Made by a program: the position numbers and the translations under genes. A stretch of 64,000 nucleotides of DNA from positions 7,256,001-7,320,000 of the forward strand of contig CP136062.1 of assembly GCA_032622095.1 (NCBI GenBank), written 5' to 3'. Below the pieces are notes generated by a model that was given only the letters and a program-made list of their open reading frames with translations, was not told where the DNA came from and made no database searches. Source of the stretch: Siphonodentalium dalli. Lineage: Eukaryota > Mollusca > Scaphopoda > Gadilida > Siphonodentaliidae. Below, in pieces: positions 25,001-40,000 of this stretch (position 1 is its first letter; each line of letters opens with the position of its first letter).

Positions 25001-28000
25001 TTCCGCTTGGCCCACGTTTTCGTCAAACACAATCCATCTTATGCGCTTTTAATTCTCAATTTATTGAAACTATTTCATATCCGCACACATAGTCAAAACC
25101 ATGTTAATGTATTTTATTTTTAAATTGAACGATTGGGAGTCAGCGTATCCCGTCCAACTCCCCAACTTTGCCTCCCCATATATAGTCGTTAAGTTCGGTG
25201 TCATGATTTCGGATAGGAACTATCTAGGGTGTTGTATTCGCTTCCCATTTGGTATATACCATCAATTTGTGCATATTATGTTGTATTCAAATCTGACCAT
25301 TTAAAACTGTCTCCTTATCATCTGGATGTGTCACAAGTGAAAACTCATGAGTCTATTGTCCGATTGTTATATTGGACGATTCATTATTTCGCCTTAATTA
25401 ACCGACACGTAATGTAAAGTGTTATGACTTAATTGAAGTGTAAAGACGTTGTCAGCTATTCGTAAAATATACCCTAATTTGTGTTAAAGTGCAGACAAAT
25501 TTACCAGTTTGTTGTATTCAAGAATATGAATCACACCAGAATTAAGCAAAACAAATTGTTTATGGAATGTGCAGGTATAAAGTTTCCATACGCATAGCAT
25601 TCCTACTTCTTCAATATTACGACAATATGTTAGTTATTATAACAAGTCCATTTCGTCGCCATATAGGCAAAGGGAGCAACGGCCATGAAATTATACACAA
25701 TTTCGCTGTTGTTGCGAATAGGGCCACACATCCAGTGTGACATAATTATGCTCGCCATGCACCGATGTCTGTGAAGAACGATTGCTAAGTCAATATATGA
25801 ACTTATGCATGTCGTCTGGAGGAATATTTTGAGGGATATTAAAATGCGCAAATATTAAATACATTAAATCCATTCATTTGAATTATTTCTGGAAAACCAT
25901 AATTAATGACCTGAATATCTTAGTATATGGTCAAAACTGATTCGTTACTTCAAAGCGAATGTTAAGTTAATTTAACCTAACGTTTGGGTGCAAAGTTGGG
26001 TTACCATAACCCAATGTTTGGTTACTTTTTTCTAACCAAACCGACCCTAAAATGTTTTTAAATTTCCGAGTGTGAGAGATCTATGCTATTGGTGAAGCAT
26101 GTTTGCGATGAATTCGTCCATAGGCACCCTGGGAACAACACACTGTCAAAACAGTATCAGGCTACCCGGCCACAAACTGGCCGTAAGTAAAGTCGTGAAT
26201 ACAAACGAAACCTAAAATATTACTACATTCCCGATTGTGAGAGATCTATGCCTTTGTGTGAATTCGTCCATAACCATCCTAGGGGAAAACCACTGTCAAA
26301 AAGTACCTGGGTATGCTATTTTCACAATATCACCTGAATCCAAATGGGATTTGATAAAATGTTCTAGCTGAATCTCCCACAATCGGGAATTCAGCATTTT
26401 AATATTTTAGGGCATGTGTGGATTCCAGACTCTATTTACGCCCATCCCAATTTGAGGTCATGTAATTGTACAGCCCGATACTTTTTTGACAGTGATTTGG
26501 CCCTATGATGATTATGAACGAAAGCACCCTAAACTGCGCAATCAATAACATAGATCTCTCACAGTCTCAAATCCGGTTCTCTTCTTATGCCCTATTTATG
26601 ACCGACTATAATGGGCTAGTCGTGTATATTTTGGCAGTAGTATGGTGGCTATGGGCGTATTCACCACAAAAAGTGGCCACCAACATCGTAGCTATCTCAC
26701 AACGGGAATAAACCATATTTTGGGATCCATTTTGGTCGCCAGACTCCAGTTAAGCCCATATTTGTCCAGGGTATAATGGTGTACCCGGGTATTTCTTGAC
26801 AGTGATTTGGTTCTAATGTGGCTATGGACGAACTAACACCAAACGGGACCACCAATAACATCAGGTATGTTTAGCCCAGCTGGGTAGGTATTGAGTTGAC
26901 TTATTTTTAAAAGCTATTTCAAGCAATAATTCAAATCATTTCATTTCATAGGCACAGATGTTAATTGATAACTTGAATATTGAACCTAGGTATATTCCAC
27001 TCTTAATACTAGCAGACGTACGTCAGGCAGTAGCTATCAAGGCCTAGTTATTCTTTATCCATGATGGGCCCATACAATATTGAACCCGAAATTGGAGTCC
27101 GTGCATAAATATCCTCAGTCTGCTTGTGTCATGTCCAGGTGAAGGAGGATCCAGATACATCACAGCAACCACATAATATGCCCACAAATTAAAGGTATGA
27201 ACCCATTCATATTTTATATGATGAGCCCTTAAATGTTTGAACCCCTAATTGGAGCTGTGCATAAAAAAACCTAAGTCAGCTATACCGATGTAGGAAGTCG
27301 TTTCCAGATGCAGGAAGGTCCAGATGTGCCCTAACATATGTATATTAGGACCAATTTCCCTTCATTTTCCGACTTAGTTTTTACTAATAATGTTCCGGTG
27401 GTCATTTTCCACAATATTTAAATTTGTTCGGACCGAGAACAAGGTCCAGTAATTTTCGGACCATTTGTTCAAACTCGACCCAAAACAGTTTTGGCCCGAT
27501 TGTTTTCCGCCCAGCTGGCCTATCACGAATTTGGGGTCATTTGCCACAATTACAAACTGTTTCGAATAAGGAATGAGTAACGGAATTCACTTTGCTGTTG
27601 TTATTTCTCAAGCCCACGGTGGAATGGTGGGGTAACCGACGTCTGTATAAGCTGTTTTTCGCGTTGAACATGTTTTCCTTGTGGTGATGTAATTAAGATT
27701 TTATTGAACAATGCCAAACTCCACTACCGAAAGTGAGGATGCTAATACCGCATATGTTAATTATTTGAATTGCATATCAGCAAACTATCAACGGTATGTT
27801 CTTTAAGACTGCACATCAGTTATCGTTAGGCCTATTCGTAGTATTGTTCGAGGGTACACACTGTCTCCAAACGGGTGTTGTTTGTTTGTTTTGTTATGGT
27901 TTTACGTCGCTTTAGCCACTAATATCACAACAGACAGAAACTGAATCAAGATGAAGCGAAGCAACCGTGTATAGACATAACCATGAATTATTCTGAACCA

Positions 28001-31000
28001 AAACAAAATATACCCAAATAATAACACCCAACTCAGGAGCTAGAGTTCTCGAATGAGGTCAGAATCATCAAGAAACTGACCATTATGCAAACACGTATAA
28101 AACAGAATACCAAAACTGATATAAATACTGCTTTGAGAGCAGCAACATATAAAAGCTGCATTGGAATATAATCATCAAATATAAATAATTGTACGTAATA
28201 AGTCTTCTACATATCGAAATATGTGGGGTAGCTGACAACCCCGCATCCTGAATGATTGATAGCATATTTATAATATCTGATGAAAATGGCGTGAATCTTA
28301 ATTAATTTATCAATTTGACAATTGGGCGGCCGACACAGCAGGCGATCCGTAGCTCAATGGCCACCCTCCCTCCACGCACATATATGCGTTTCCCCTTCAA
28401 GTTGACCATTTTGCTTGAAATATGGTATGGAACTGTGAACCATCAGAGATCAATTTATGTTCATGAGAGACAAAAGACCAGCTATACCTTGGAGATCCAC
28501 TTGCATAAACTGATTTCGGGGAAAGGTCTCAACGACAGAAGCTGTATCCATTACATGCGCTACAGGTTCTGGAACAGGAACAGTATCAGTCACCTCAATG
28601 TGTGTTGCTACATGTAGTAATATACTAACGAGTTTGGTTTGACTGTGTCTGAGTGCTCGTACGTAACCTATGGAATGGATGGTCGAGGTCCAACTATTTT
28701 CTTATCATCGATTTACTACAGATGCTTCTCAGCTTTACATCGTTAAATCTTGAATGTACAGTCCCGAATTAGGCAAGAACGACCCATTGCATCATGTGAA
28801 CCTTGACGGCGTGAACATTTCTTAATGGTTGTTCATTCATTATGACCATGACCATAAATAGAACATCGTGCATATATGGTTTCTTTACTGTTGCATACTT
28901 CCTGGCCATGACCACACCCCAGGCATTTAGAACATCGCAATGGGTTTGGAACATATGTGCTTAAATCCATATTCATATACCCAACTTTCAATGTCGGTGA
29001 ATGTTCGCACCGATTGAAAGTCAGAAGATAACTATTCAGAGGAGCTCTTTGCCCATCAATTGTTTATGTACATCTACGGACCAAATATATATCTGACCAT
29101 GAAGAATCAGCTATATCGCGAGTACTCTCCACAGCTCTGCTACTGTTTCATATATTGTGAGGCGTAACCAACACTGGTGTGTTTGCAATAGATGTAAACT
29201 GCACAAGAGTGTAAGCTTGAATTTTTCTTGAACATTCGACCGGAAGAGAGCCACTCAGTGGCCCAGTCCTGATCGGTTTGACATAACTTAATTGTCCGAC
29301 TATGCTTAGTAGGGTTTTAGCAATCACAAATTGAGAAGGTCTCTTGAAATTTGGATCAAAACCAAGTACCATGTACTGATGTCAGGCGGAACTTGGCAAG
29401 TGGTCAATATTACGTCTTTGCAAGTTACGAGTTGCCATATGCAATGCAAATAATTGACAACTAACTCAGCAGCCGCATCGGACCCTTCTTCGTATTATGG
29501 TCTGGCCAAAGACTGGTACATAACTGAAGTGGTGACCCGTTAGGTCACTGCATATAGCAGCCTCCCGGTGCTTCTCCGCAGTGAGAAATGCGTGAACAGT
29601 ACAAGATTGAAACATGAAGACGAAATGCAGACAGACATGACACGACAGAAACAACATACACGAGAAACCGAACACATAACTAGAAACCAGAAACATAATA
29701 CAACAGAGGGCAGAAATGTAATCTGAAACACTGTGGTAAGGCGTGACTAGCCGATTGTGTTAGCCGGGTCACCTAAAGTACCCGTCTTGAAGAGATGAAG
29801 GACCAAAGATGAACATCAACTAAGTCATATCCACAGGTCGATGCCTCACGTGGTGCGGCCGCCCTAGTACCACCAAGGCTCCTACATCACACATCACGGG
29901 ATGCACCCCACGGCAAACAGGGTTCCACATTAGGGGATACTTACCCCTCGCAGTGGGCGGTAGGCATTTTCTATCCCAGACCCACAGGGGACAAACGGGT
30001 GTGGAAATAATAAATTAGCATATAAAGACAGGTACGTCACGCATGTTATCATGTCTGTATCTGGAACATACTATAATGACGCATGTCCATTAACTAGAAC
30101 CGATTGTGTTATTCTTATTTACTGTGAGTTCTTCGACGACACGACAGTTGGATTGTCTTGGACAATGGTCAAGCAGCGTATGCTATACTTATACTTTCAT
30201 AAGCGTTTCGCGGATAAACTTCCTATTGATATAATCCCACCAAAATTTGAATTCATAATAGTAAAATGATATTCGTATTAATTTCCACGCATAAGTACCG
30301 ATTTTCCGCACGACAAAATCATATGGCGACAACCAAGGGCGCATATTACAGCAATTTAGAAATTTTCAACTACGTTTGCAAATAGCATAACTTTGAGTGA
30401 GGTTGGGGTTACACATGATTTCGCGGCAAAATGGTCTCAAATAGAAGGAGATGAATTCGATCCCGACAGCATCCAACTTTGGAATCAAAATACAAGCCAA
30501 TATTTCTCGCCTACACAGGGTAAAAAAGTGCTCTCAAATAATATAAAATTCTCTATCTTCGGCCTAAACTGCAGAAGCCTTAACGCAAATTATGGAGATC
30601 TAAAAAATTTACTTTGTGATTTGAAAACAGAAGAAAATTTGTTTGATGTTATCGCCCTAACAGAAATATTCAAAGTGCATAGTTCCTCAGATTTTTCACT
30701 TCCCGGATATCACCCCTTAGAATTCAAATCTCGACCAGACGGCGACGATGGCAGAGGCGGTGTTGGTATATATATAAAGGAGAATCTTCAATATAAACCC
30801 AGACCTGATTTAACAATATTTATACCACACGTAATAGAAACATTATTTATAGAAATACACCGAGGGGCGAACGATAATTATATAATAGGATGTATTTATA
30901 GACCAAACACAGCACCAAAGGCCGATTTGGACAAATTTATGTTAAAATTCGATAATATATTAGAACAAGTGAACAATACCAAGTCTTACATAATAGGAGA

Positions 31001-34000
31001 CCTCAACATCGACCTCTTAAATTTCGAGACACATCAAAAAACTAACGATTTCATAAACAATGTACTCAGTAGAGGATTCGTGCCCATGATAACAAAACCG
31101 ACAAGAATTACTGAACACTCTGCTACCCTAATTGATCACATTTATACCAACAAAGTACAAGGTGGCCACCAAACAGGGATAATTACCTGTGACATCTCCG
31201 ATCATTTCGGCATATTCCTTTCCGAATCAAACAAACACAAACCCATAAAACCCTCTCATAAAAAAGTCACGTATAGGAACTACAACCCAAATAATGTCAA
31301 TATTTTCAAAAACTTGTTAAAATCATGTAAATTCGACTCAGTTCTCAATTGTAACTCCCCCGATAAGGCATATGAATTGTTTTTAGACATATATATGAAC
31401 GCGCATGATCTAGCTTTTCCATTAATAACACGAAATGTACCCAAAAAATATATAAAGCGCGAACCATGGATGACATCTGGACTAATAAAATCCTCTATTA
31501 CTAAGCAAGAATTATACTCTAATAAACTGAAGGCACCTTCAGAAAAAAATAAAATCGCCTATTTAAATTATCGTCAACTATATAACAAACTAATAAGGAA
31601 ATGTAAAAATAATTATTATTGCGATAGTCTAGAAAAAAATAAGAATGATATAAAAAACACATGGAAAATTCTCAAAAACGCCATCAATAAAACTAAAAAA
31701 TCATGTAACTACACACAGACATTTAAAGATAACGATACCGAGATATCTGACCCGAACATAATAGCCGAAAAATTCAATGACTACTTTTCAAATATCGGTC
31801 GAAACACCAGCGACTCTATACACACTGGAAATGATGAAAAATTCACTGATTACCTTCGAAATAGGCGAACAAAGGAATTCGAAATTGAACCAACAACGAT
31901 ACAGGAAATAATATTGACATGTTATACTATGAAAGGGAAAATGAGCAAAGATCACAACGGAACATCGACCGCACTTATGAAAGAGAGTATCTTCATAATA
32001 GCCCCACCACTTAAGCATATATTTAATCTATCGTTTGAAGAGGGAATATTCCCAAGGAAAATGAAAATTTCCAAAGTAGTCCCCATTCCTAAAATAAATA
32101 ATTCTAAGGAAATAACAAATTATCGCCCAATCAGTATCCTGCCATCGTTCTCTAAACTGCTTGAAAAAATTATGCAAAAACGACTAGTAGATTTTCTAAA
32201 TAAACAAGAAATCTTGTATAAACACCAATATGGATTCAGACCAAATCACTCAACATTTCATCCGATAATGCACCTTCTAGATCATGTCGTTACAAATAAT
32301 GATACACCGTCACGGGATTCCACCTTAGCTGTATTTATTGATTTATCTAAAGCATTCGATACGATCGACCACAACATACTTATATCGAAACTTGACCACT
32401 ATGGCATCAGGGGTGTAGCAATGTCATGGTTCCATAGTTATTTGAATGAGAGGAGGCAATACGTTGAATATAGTGGAAGTACCTCTAGCCTAATGAATAC
32501 CTCCTGTGGGGTACCCCAAGGCTCAATTCTTGGGCCGATTATTTTTTTAATATACGTGAATGATATGGTAAATTCTACAAACAATGGACATATTATCGTA
32601 TGCCGATGACACCACACTGTTCACAAGCGGTAAAGATGGCGAACTAGTACAAAGTTACGTCAACAATGAATTAGCCAATGTATCCGATTGGTGCTGCTGC
32701 AATAAACTTTCAATTAATATTAATAAAAGCAATTATATGCTTTTACACCCACAAAACAATGACACAAAATGGAATACTTTGAAATTAAAGCTAAATAACA
32801 TTGAATTGAACCGAATAAGAAATCTTGGGCGTGAATCCTCGACAAAATTCTTAGGTATCCACATTGATGAGAACTTGACATTCAAAAAGCACATATCCGT
32901 AATCTGCTCCAAAATATCACATGCAATCTACTGCATCAATAAGGTGAAAAACTTTTTCCCAAGTAAAGCATTGAAAACATTGTACTATGCTCTGATTCAA
33001 AGCCACTTAGTTTATGGTATCCAAATATGGGGTCATGTTCCGGAAGTCAAGAAAATATTCCTATTACAAAAACGAGCATTGCGTATAATATGCAATAAGA
33101 AGTACAGGAGTCACACAGATCCACTATTTAAAAGAGAGAATATCTTAAAAATATATGACTTACACACTCTCAATTCCTCAATTTTCATGCATGACTGGTG
33201 TTATAACCGTCTGCCTGCGTCTTTTGGAATGATGTACAACAAACGAGCAAAATCAACCCCAAGACACCCGAATCCCGTACTGTTGGAACTTCCTAGAACT
33301 GACTGGTCAGGAAACCTACCCCACCACGCCTTCCCCACAACATGGAACAATATGGAAAAAGTCTATACTTCTTGCCAAAGCAGGCACACATTGAAGAAGC
33401 GCTTACAGATAGCCATGCTGAGAAATTACCCAGAAAATATACGCTGTAAAAACAAAGGATGTCCCGATTGTGCTCTATAATACAACGAACATTAATAGTC
33501 ATACGCGATACATAATCCTAAATCTACTCGAATAATGTTCATCACAACGTACCTGTAAGTGGACACACATCGCATTCTCGTTCCTAGCATGCCCATACAC
33601 TACCATACATCATAGATGCTACCGTATATTATTATGATTACTCTAACGTGGCTATGACCCTATACCGCTAGACATACATAGAACATTACATATATGTAAT
33701 ATTATTAATCTGAATTATCCCAGAACCTCACTCAACAAAGAGACTTCCCGGCGATCTTATAGATCCTCATTGTGGTTACCGAACAAAAAATGGTGGTATC
33801 TCTCGCCTGAATCCGTTGTAGCAACACAAAACTAACTGTTTTGTTCCTAATAAACCCATGGAACTGGAACTGGAACGGAAATAGTCATATGTTTAGAAAA
33901 CCTGAACAGTTCAAAACATTCATATGGAGAGATAATACATTTTCGATCTTATAACTCGTCTGGATTGGCTCACAACCACACCAATACTTGTGTTTGTTAT

Positions 34001-37000
34001 GCCCTAAGTACTGGATTCTACAAAGTTTCATATATGATTATAGTCTGTACGTGTGCGTGGATATGGATACAAGCATCTATATATTCTATTATTTATACCT
34101 GTTTTAGGGGGCAGCAGGAAGACAGCCCGATAGGGCTAGGCTACCCCCGACAATATACTGCTTTACCTTATTATGTATTTCTGCCATTGTATAATTCATG
34201 TATATTGTAAATAAATTATCCTATCCTATGGGTACGTTATGGTATTCTAGTACCTTAGCAGAAAGGCATCCGTCAGCGGGAAAGTTAGCAACCCTCGAAA
34301 CCATTAATCGGTTGTCTAGGTACGCCAACAATGCGTTCGCTGTGTTTGGTAATTGACGAACCATTTATTGACAAGTGGCTAGCTGACAATCATCAGGTGA
34401 TCATGCTGGTAGCCCCAACAGGTCACCAAAGCTGAGACAGTCGTATATAAAGACGACCTTCTGAAACTAGTATAGTCATCGACCGTATGCCATTCTAGTG
34501 CATCTAGCAAGATTACTCTCAATCAAGGATCATAATTAGCCGTTGTGGGTAAAACACTCAGGTAGTTGTTCTGAATTTTGCAAGTCATAATATAACTATT
34601 CGGCGCACCGACGGTTACGGACATTTTTCGACGCTTACTGGATAATGGATTTCGAAATGCCAACCCCGGATTATTTTGTCCTCCTAATATACCAGTAGCT
34701 GCGATAGACGTCTGGGTACGTTTCAAAGATGAATCCATATATGATTTTTGCACACCGTGTCGTGTATATATATGTCGTGATATTTTGACAAGAGTGGAAA
34801 ATATATTGTGAAAATATTGACGACTTTTCACTTTCTGGCCAAAAGTTTGGCCGCGATCGTGGCTTGAGTATCAATTACCCAACTCAAACGAATACTTCGT
34901 TTCAATGTTCCCTATCTACATGTAAAATGAGAGACATTCTAAGAAATGAAAGGTATATCGACGTTTTTCTAATTTCGGACGTCGTTTTAGCCACCATCTT
35001 TTAAATGGGAAGTTGTTTCATGGAGGGAAAGTAGTTTGTTAGTTACTTCGCCTCAGTATTCACAACTAAGTTATAAGCATTGAAGGATTAAATGGAGTTT
35101 GATGACAATAACGCCCACTAATGTGAAGATGAGGGTTTGTCGGTAATTTTTGAAAATCTGTCCGCCACTTGGACGCCATTTTGGATTTGGGGATGTTTGT
35201 GATGGATGAGATATAATGAAAATAAATTGCCACAATATTTCCAAATCACAACAGTAAGCATTGATTGAGTTGACAATGACGCTCAATGTTGTAAATTGTT
35301 GGTGATTTTTCATTTTCTGGTCGTCATTTTGGCCACCATCTTGGATTTGGATGAATATTCCTTATCCAAAGTATAATAGTAATCCTAGCCCGGACATCTC
35401 ATGCACATGTACATGCATGTGTCGGGTCATAATATCAATAACACACACTCATGCGAAATAGATAATACACGATTAGCGTCGATTTGGCTTTAACCCGATT
35501 ATACCGGCATTATTAAAAAACGTGATATCGTGCAAAAATATACTGCGTCAGTTTGGGCTAGTTTGTAAGAATTGTATGTTGGTATAACAAATCGGAGTGA
35601 AAAATAAAAACGCATGTGACAGTATAGTTGCCGCCATTATGGACGCCATCTGGAGTATCTGCGGCCACTTTTGTCCTGACAAAGGTACTCAATCCGATTC
35701 GATTGTCCCCATAATTTCAGCAGCATAAACATTTCATGGAATACCGCTTCAGTTATCATAATTCATTATTTGCCAATAAATAATGCTAACCACTGTTATA
35801 TAGTATATAATTGCCCAAAAAGTGGCATATATCAATATTTTGTTCAACGCAAGTTGGTATCCTGAGTAAGTCGGTCGGCATTCGTCGACTATTGCCAGCC
35901 CGCCAAAAAGTCCCGGTGGTGAAGAATAATATATTTCAAAAATCGATTTATAGTAACTCTGAGCTTTGATTTGTGGGTTCCTCGACTCGAATCATATATG
36001 TTTTACCATCCGAAGACAACGAAAAATTAACTAAGAGGCGTTTCATCGGACATGTGAATACAATTAGAGGAGACCTTAATGAAGAACATTAGTTGGGTGA
36101 AGTTGAGTCATGTGGGTGAAAGTGCCGACCAATGTCTCCTGGACTATTCCTTATTCCAAAGATCATCAGTTTCTATCATCATGTGTCTAATTATCATATA
36201 TCCAATTCAATTCGACGGATCAGCGACAAGAATTACTCACCTTATATGAGACTTTATTACATCAGCTCTTGTGATTAGCCAATCAGCGTCGATAAATAGT
36301 GACGGCATATGACCCCATATGAAATCAATATTACGTGGTTATCTACCATGTTGTTTTTCAGAATACTCTGTCGCCTCGGGGTTATTTTTGGTGTATTTTG
36401 GCGCCAAGAAAGGTGATATCTGTCGGAAATTATTTTTTTCTAATTTAAATACATAGTACCACGTACCAAAACCTGCATGCGATGTATTTCAGGAATTCTA
36501 ATGACTCATAAGTTACTAAACTCAACAAGTTGTCCTACTTCTGGTGATTAGCCATTGACTCAATGCGTTGATTGTTAACGCCCAAGGCGCGTCACTGTGC
36601 CGTTACATATAGACGACACATTTAACATACCAAATTAAAATAAATTAAAGCCACGTTTAATTAAAGGGATATGCTGGATTTTGTTCACTGACATAATACA
36701 TACGTTACATGACGCTTAGTGTTCGGTCATGGTGTCATGTGAGGCTCAGTGCGATCAATATTGGGCTTGGCCTACGGTCTCACCTAATATTGATCTCTCT
36801 TCGCCTCACATGACACCATATCCGACCACTAAGCGTCTCGTAACTTATAATACCAGGTCACTAAACCGGAATTCGACATAATATCAGGCTAGTAACCACC
36901 ATTTTGAATCGATGCACTTTTCACTCTGCCTCGACCGAATGTGAAAAGAGATTTAGACATGCTATTCAAATAAAGATTATTGTTGGTCATTGCGAAATCT

Positions 37001-40000
37001 GCAGCATTCCGAATAAGCGCAAACATATAATTATATCTTCCAAACCGCTCGATAAAACAGTATTGAGGGAAACACAAAGGAAATACTTCAAACGGTTAGA
37101 ATTACAATGCGTCTGAAAATGTGTACTATTGGTTAAATGGAGATTGTCAGCCAACAAAAGTCGTCAATTGTACATGTATTAGCTAAGACAGTTAATTTAA
37201 CATCTGTGTGATAAACAAAGTCCTATTGACAGAGAATTTATTGTTCGACTATTGAATTGTTGTTTTCTTATAACATTTTCGTGTTAATTTCCTTTATCGG
37301 AGTATGAGTACAACGATCCAGTTTTGACGTTATTTGTCCCTGCACTGAAAACGACAACTAACTGGTTGTAACTTGAATGGGGTAATCGGGGAAACACACG
37401 TGGTTCAAATCGACAAGCATGCACTGTATATCAGACAATTGGAGACACTGTAACTTACAGTATATCCGGTTTAGTGAGATGGTATCGTTTCACACCAGGG
37501 CAGACATTCTGACCACCGATCGGTCGATTTGTGTTTGATAAAGATAACATGGCTTAATCCAAATATCGAGTCAACCCTTTCAAACCTATCACACAAAATA
37601 TTTATTGCAGACAAGCCTGTTGATATGTCTGGTTCCCAAATGCCCCGCCAATGCAAACACAGACTCGGAAAAACAGTAGAAGAAGACATCGCAAAAATAG
37701 CATCTTATCCAGTCACAGCAAACCGAACATGGGTTGCTGAATTCCAGTTGGACATGTTGGTAAACTTAACAAAATATCCAGATATTCCTGTTATAGTAAC
37801 AGCTGCATCCAGTAACCATCTAAAAGAGTCGCTGGCGTCACTCCGAAACTGGAACTGGACATTATTCGATGCGTTTAAGTCGATGAGATGTATCTACTAT
37901 GATCTAGGCTTGAAATCAGATGAGTTGGAGAAGGTATTAATCATATATCGTGCTTATATCTTTGTGTATATTTGTCCGTTTTGGAAGTTCTATTGAGGAT
38001 GTTTGAAGTACACCATTGGATATGTCATAATGTGTGAACATTATCATTGTGACGAATAAAATATCGAATAAATGTTCCAATTCCAAATGTATCTTATTGT
38101 TTAGCAAAACGAGAGGATGATCACGCCAAAATGGCGAAATAATCCGCATAAAATACAACTGTTTACCTTATTTCATACTGGAATATTTCAAGCATTGACT
38201 TTGTGAGAAAATAACCCCAAAACTAGTTTCTTCATTATCGTTTCCAGTCTCTAGAATATGATTAAGTTTGTTGTTAAAGTGACTTTTTTAATTTGTCCGT
38301 GTCTTGTTTATACGCCCACTTTCAAATTGTACAGCAGGCCGGAACATGACGCTGACATCTTGTACCCTCGTATGATATATACATTATTCGTGTGTCCAAA
38401 ATTCTCTCGAACCGATCCTCTATTACGTGCATATGGTGAAATGGTTCGCGATTTTATAGATTCAGTTTATCTGATTTAATTCTGAGCAATTATAAAATAA
38501 GCACATAAACCAGCACATGCATATCGGAACGAAGGCATTACGACATCATGTGGTTGGCAATAAGATCCATAATTATTCTTTTCTCCGGACAGTCCGGCTT
38601 TGGTATCGTTTTGCCATATAAACACATTGCTCTATCAGCTCGGTTAACATGGCTGCCTCGGTTGGCCGGGCTAGCACAGTCTTTTGTCAATAGCTCTTGT
38701 ATGCTATATCAATATGGCTCCTAGTTGGGACCTGGGTTGCCCGTATTGTCACTGCAACGGTTCGATTGTCGATAGCTGCATTGTCTTGTCACTATGCGCA
38801 GCTTGGGTTTCTTCGTCGTGTGGCGGGTGTGACCTGCTCAATGACAGCGATAAAACTAGATGTAAATCGTATTGAAACTATAACCCTTCCATGATGGGAG
38901 CTTCCTGGAATTTCGCGAAAAACCTGTGCCAATTAATGATCTTATATATGCGAGTCTCACATGGAGACTCTCGGAATATATATAATAAAATACATTGGCA
39001 TAACATTGACCGTGTAAGGCAGTGCTTTATTAACGCCACCGGTGTATCCTGTTTGGTCCTATCTAGGTTTATAAATAGATTGGGTCGCCTTAAAAGCTGT
39101 AGTGCTACCCCGAATGCGGTACAAGGTGTAGTTGTTATTTATGTCAATAATGTTGATTTTTTGTTTGATGAGATATGCCAAAAAATAATCTGTAAGACCT
39201 ATATTTGATTTTATTTTACTTTATTTTACTTTAGTTTATTTATTAAATCCACAGGTGTATACTGTTCTACAAATTTTAGAAAGTTGTGGTCCCATGGACA
39301 TTTTATAAATTGATAATCGGTTTTTCCGGTTATTTTGGGACGCGTTAAAATTGTACAGCGACCCCGCGACCGGTAAAACTGTAGTTGAAATGTTCAAGTT
39401 CGTGAAAGTTATATTGACTATGCCGATGCTTTGAGAAGCTTTATTGTTTTAGGATATTGTAGAAAGGGTAATCTGGCCGTGTCAAATTGAGCTATATCGA
39501 TGGGATATCTCGCAGGACAACAAATTCGGATTGTCGTGGAGTGTGTATTCGCTGGGTGTTGTATAGTTGCAGTATGCAACTATTATGACCGCGTTAATTG
39601 CTTTCGATGTTTAGGTATGAACAATGGCTGGGCCATGCACTCTTTGCGGGAACACAATGCCTCCGATTTTTGTATTCGAATTTAGAAGCTTTCTGGTGTG
39701 GTGAAAGAGAAACCTGCAGCAATAAGCCGTAGTGTTTTATATTTATTTTAAGGATTAGTTGTTTTAACGGAATTCTGAGGCGGTGCATTCATGTAACCAA
39801 TATATTTTATATTATAATTTATATTTATGGCTAATAACATGATTTTGGTGGCGTTACCATTTCTGATTATGGTTTTCTTGTTTTATATATGCGTGGCTCC
39901 CTGTGGGATAATCGCAAATATAATTATGATAATGCACTGGCACATGATATGTCCCGTTATGGACCTCACGAAAGGGTTAATATTATTTAGTATTACATTC

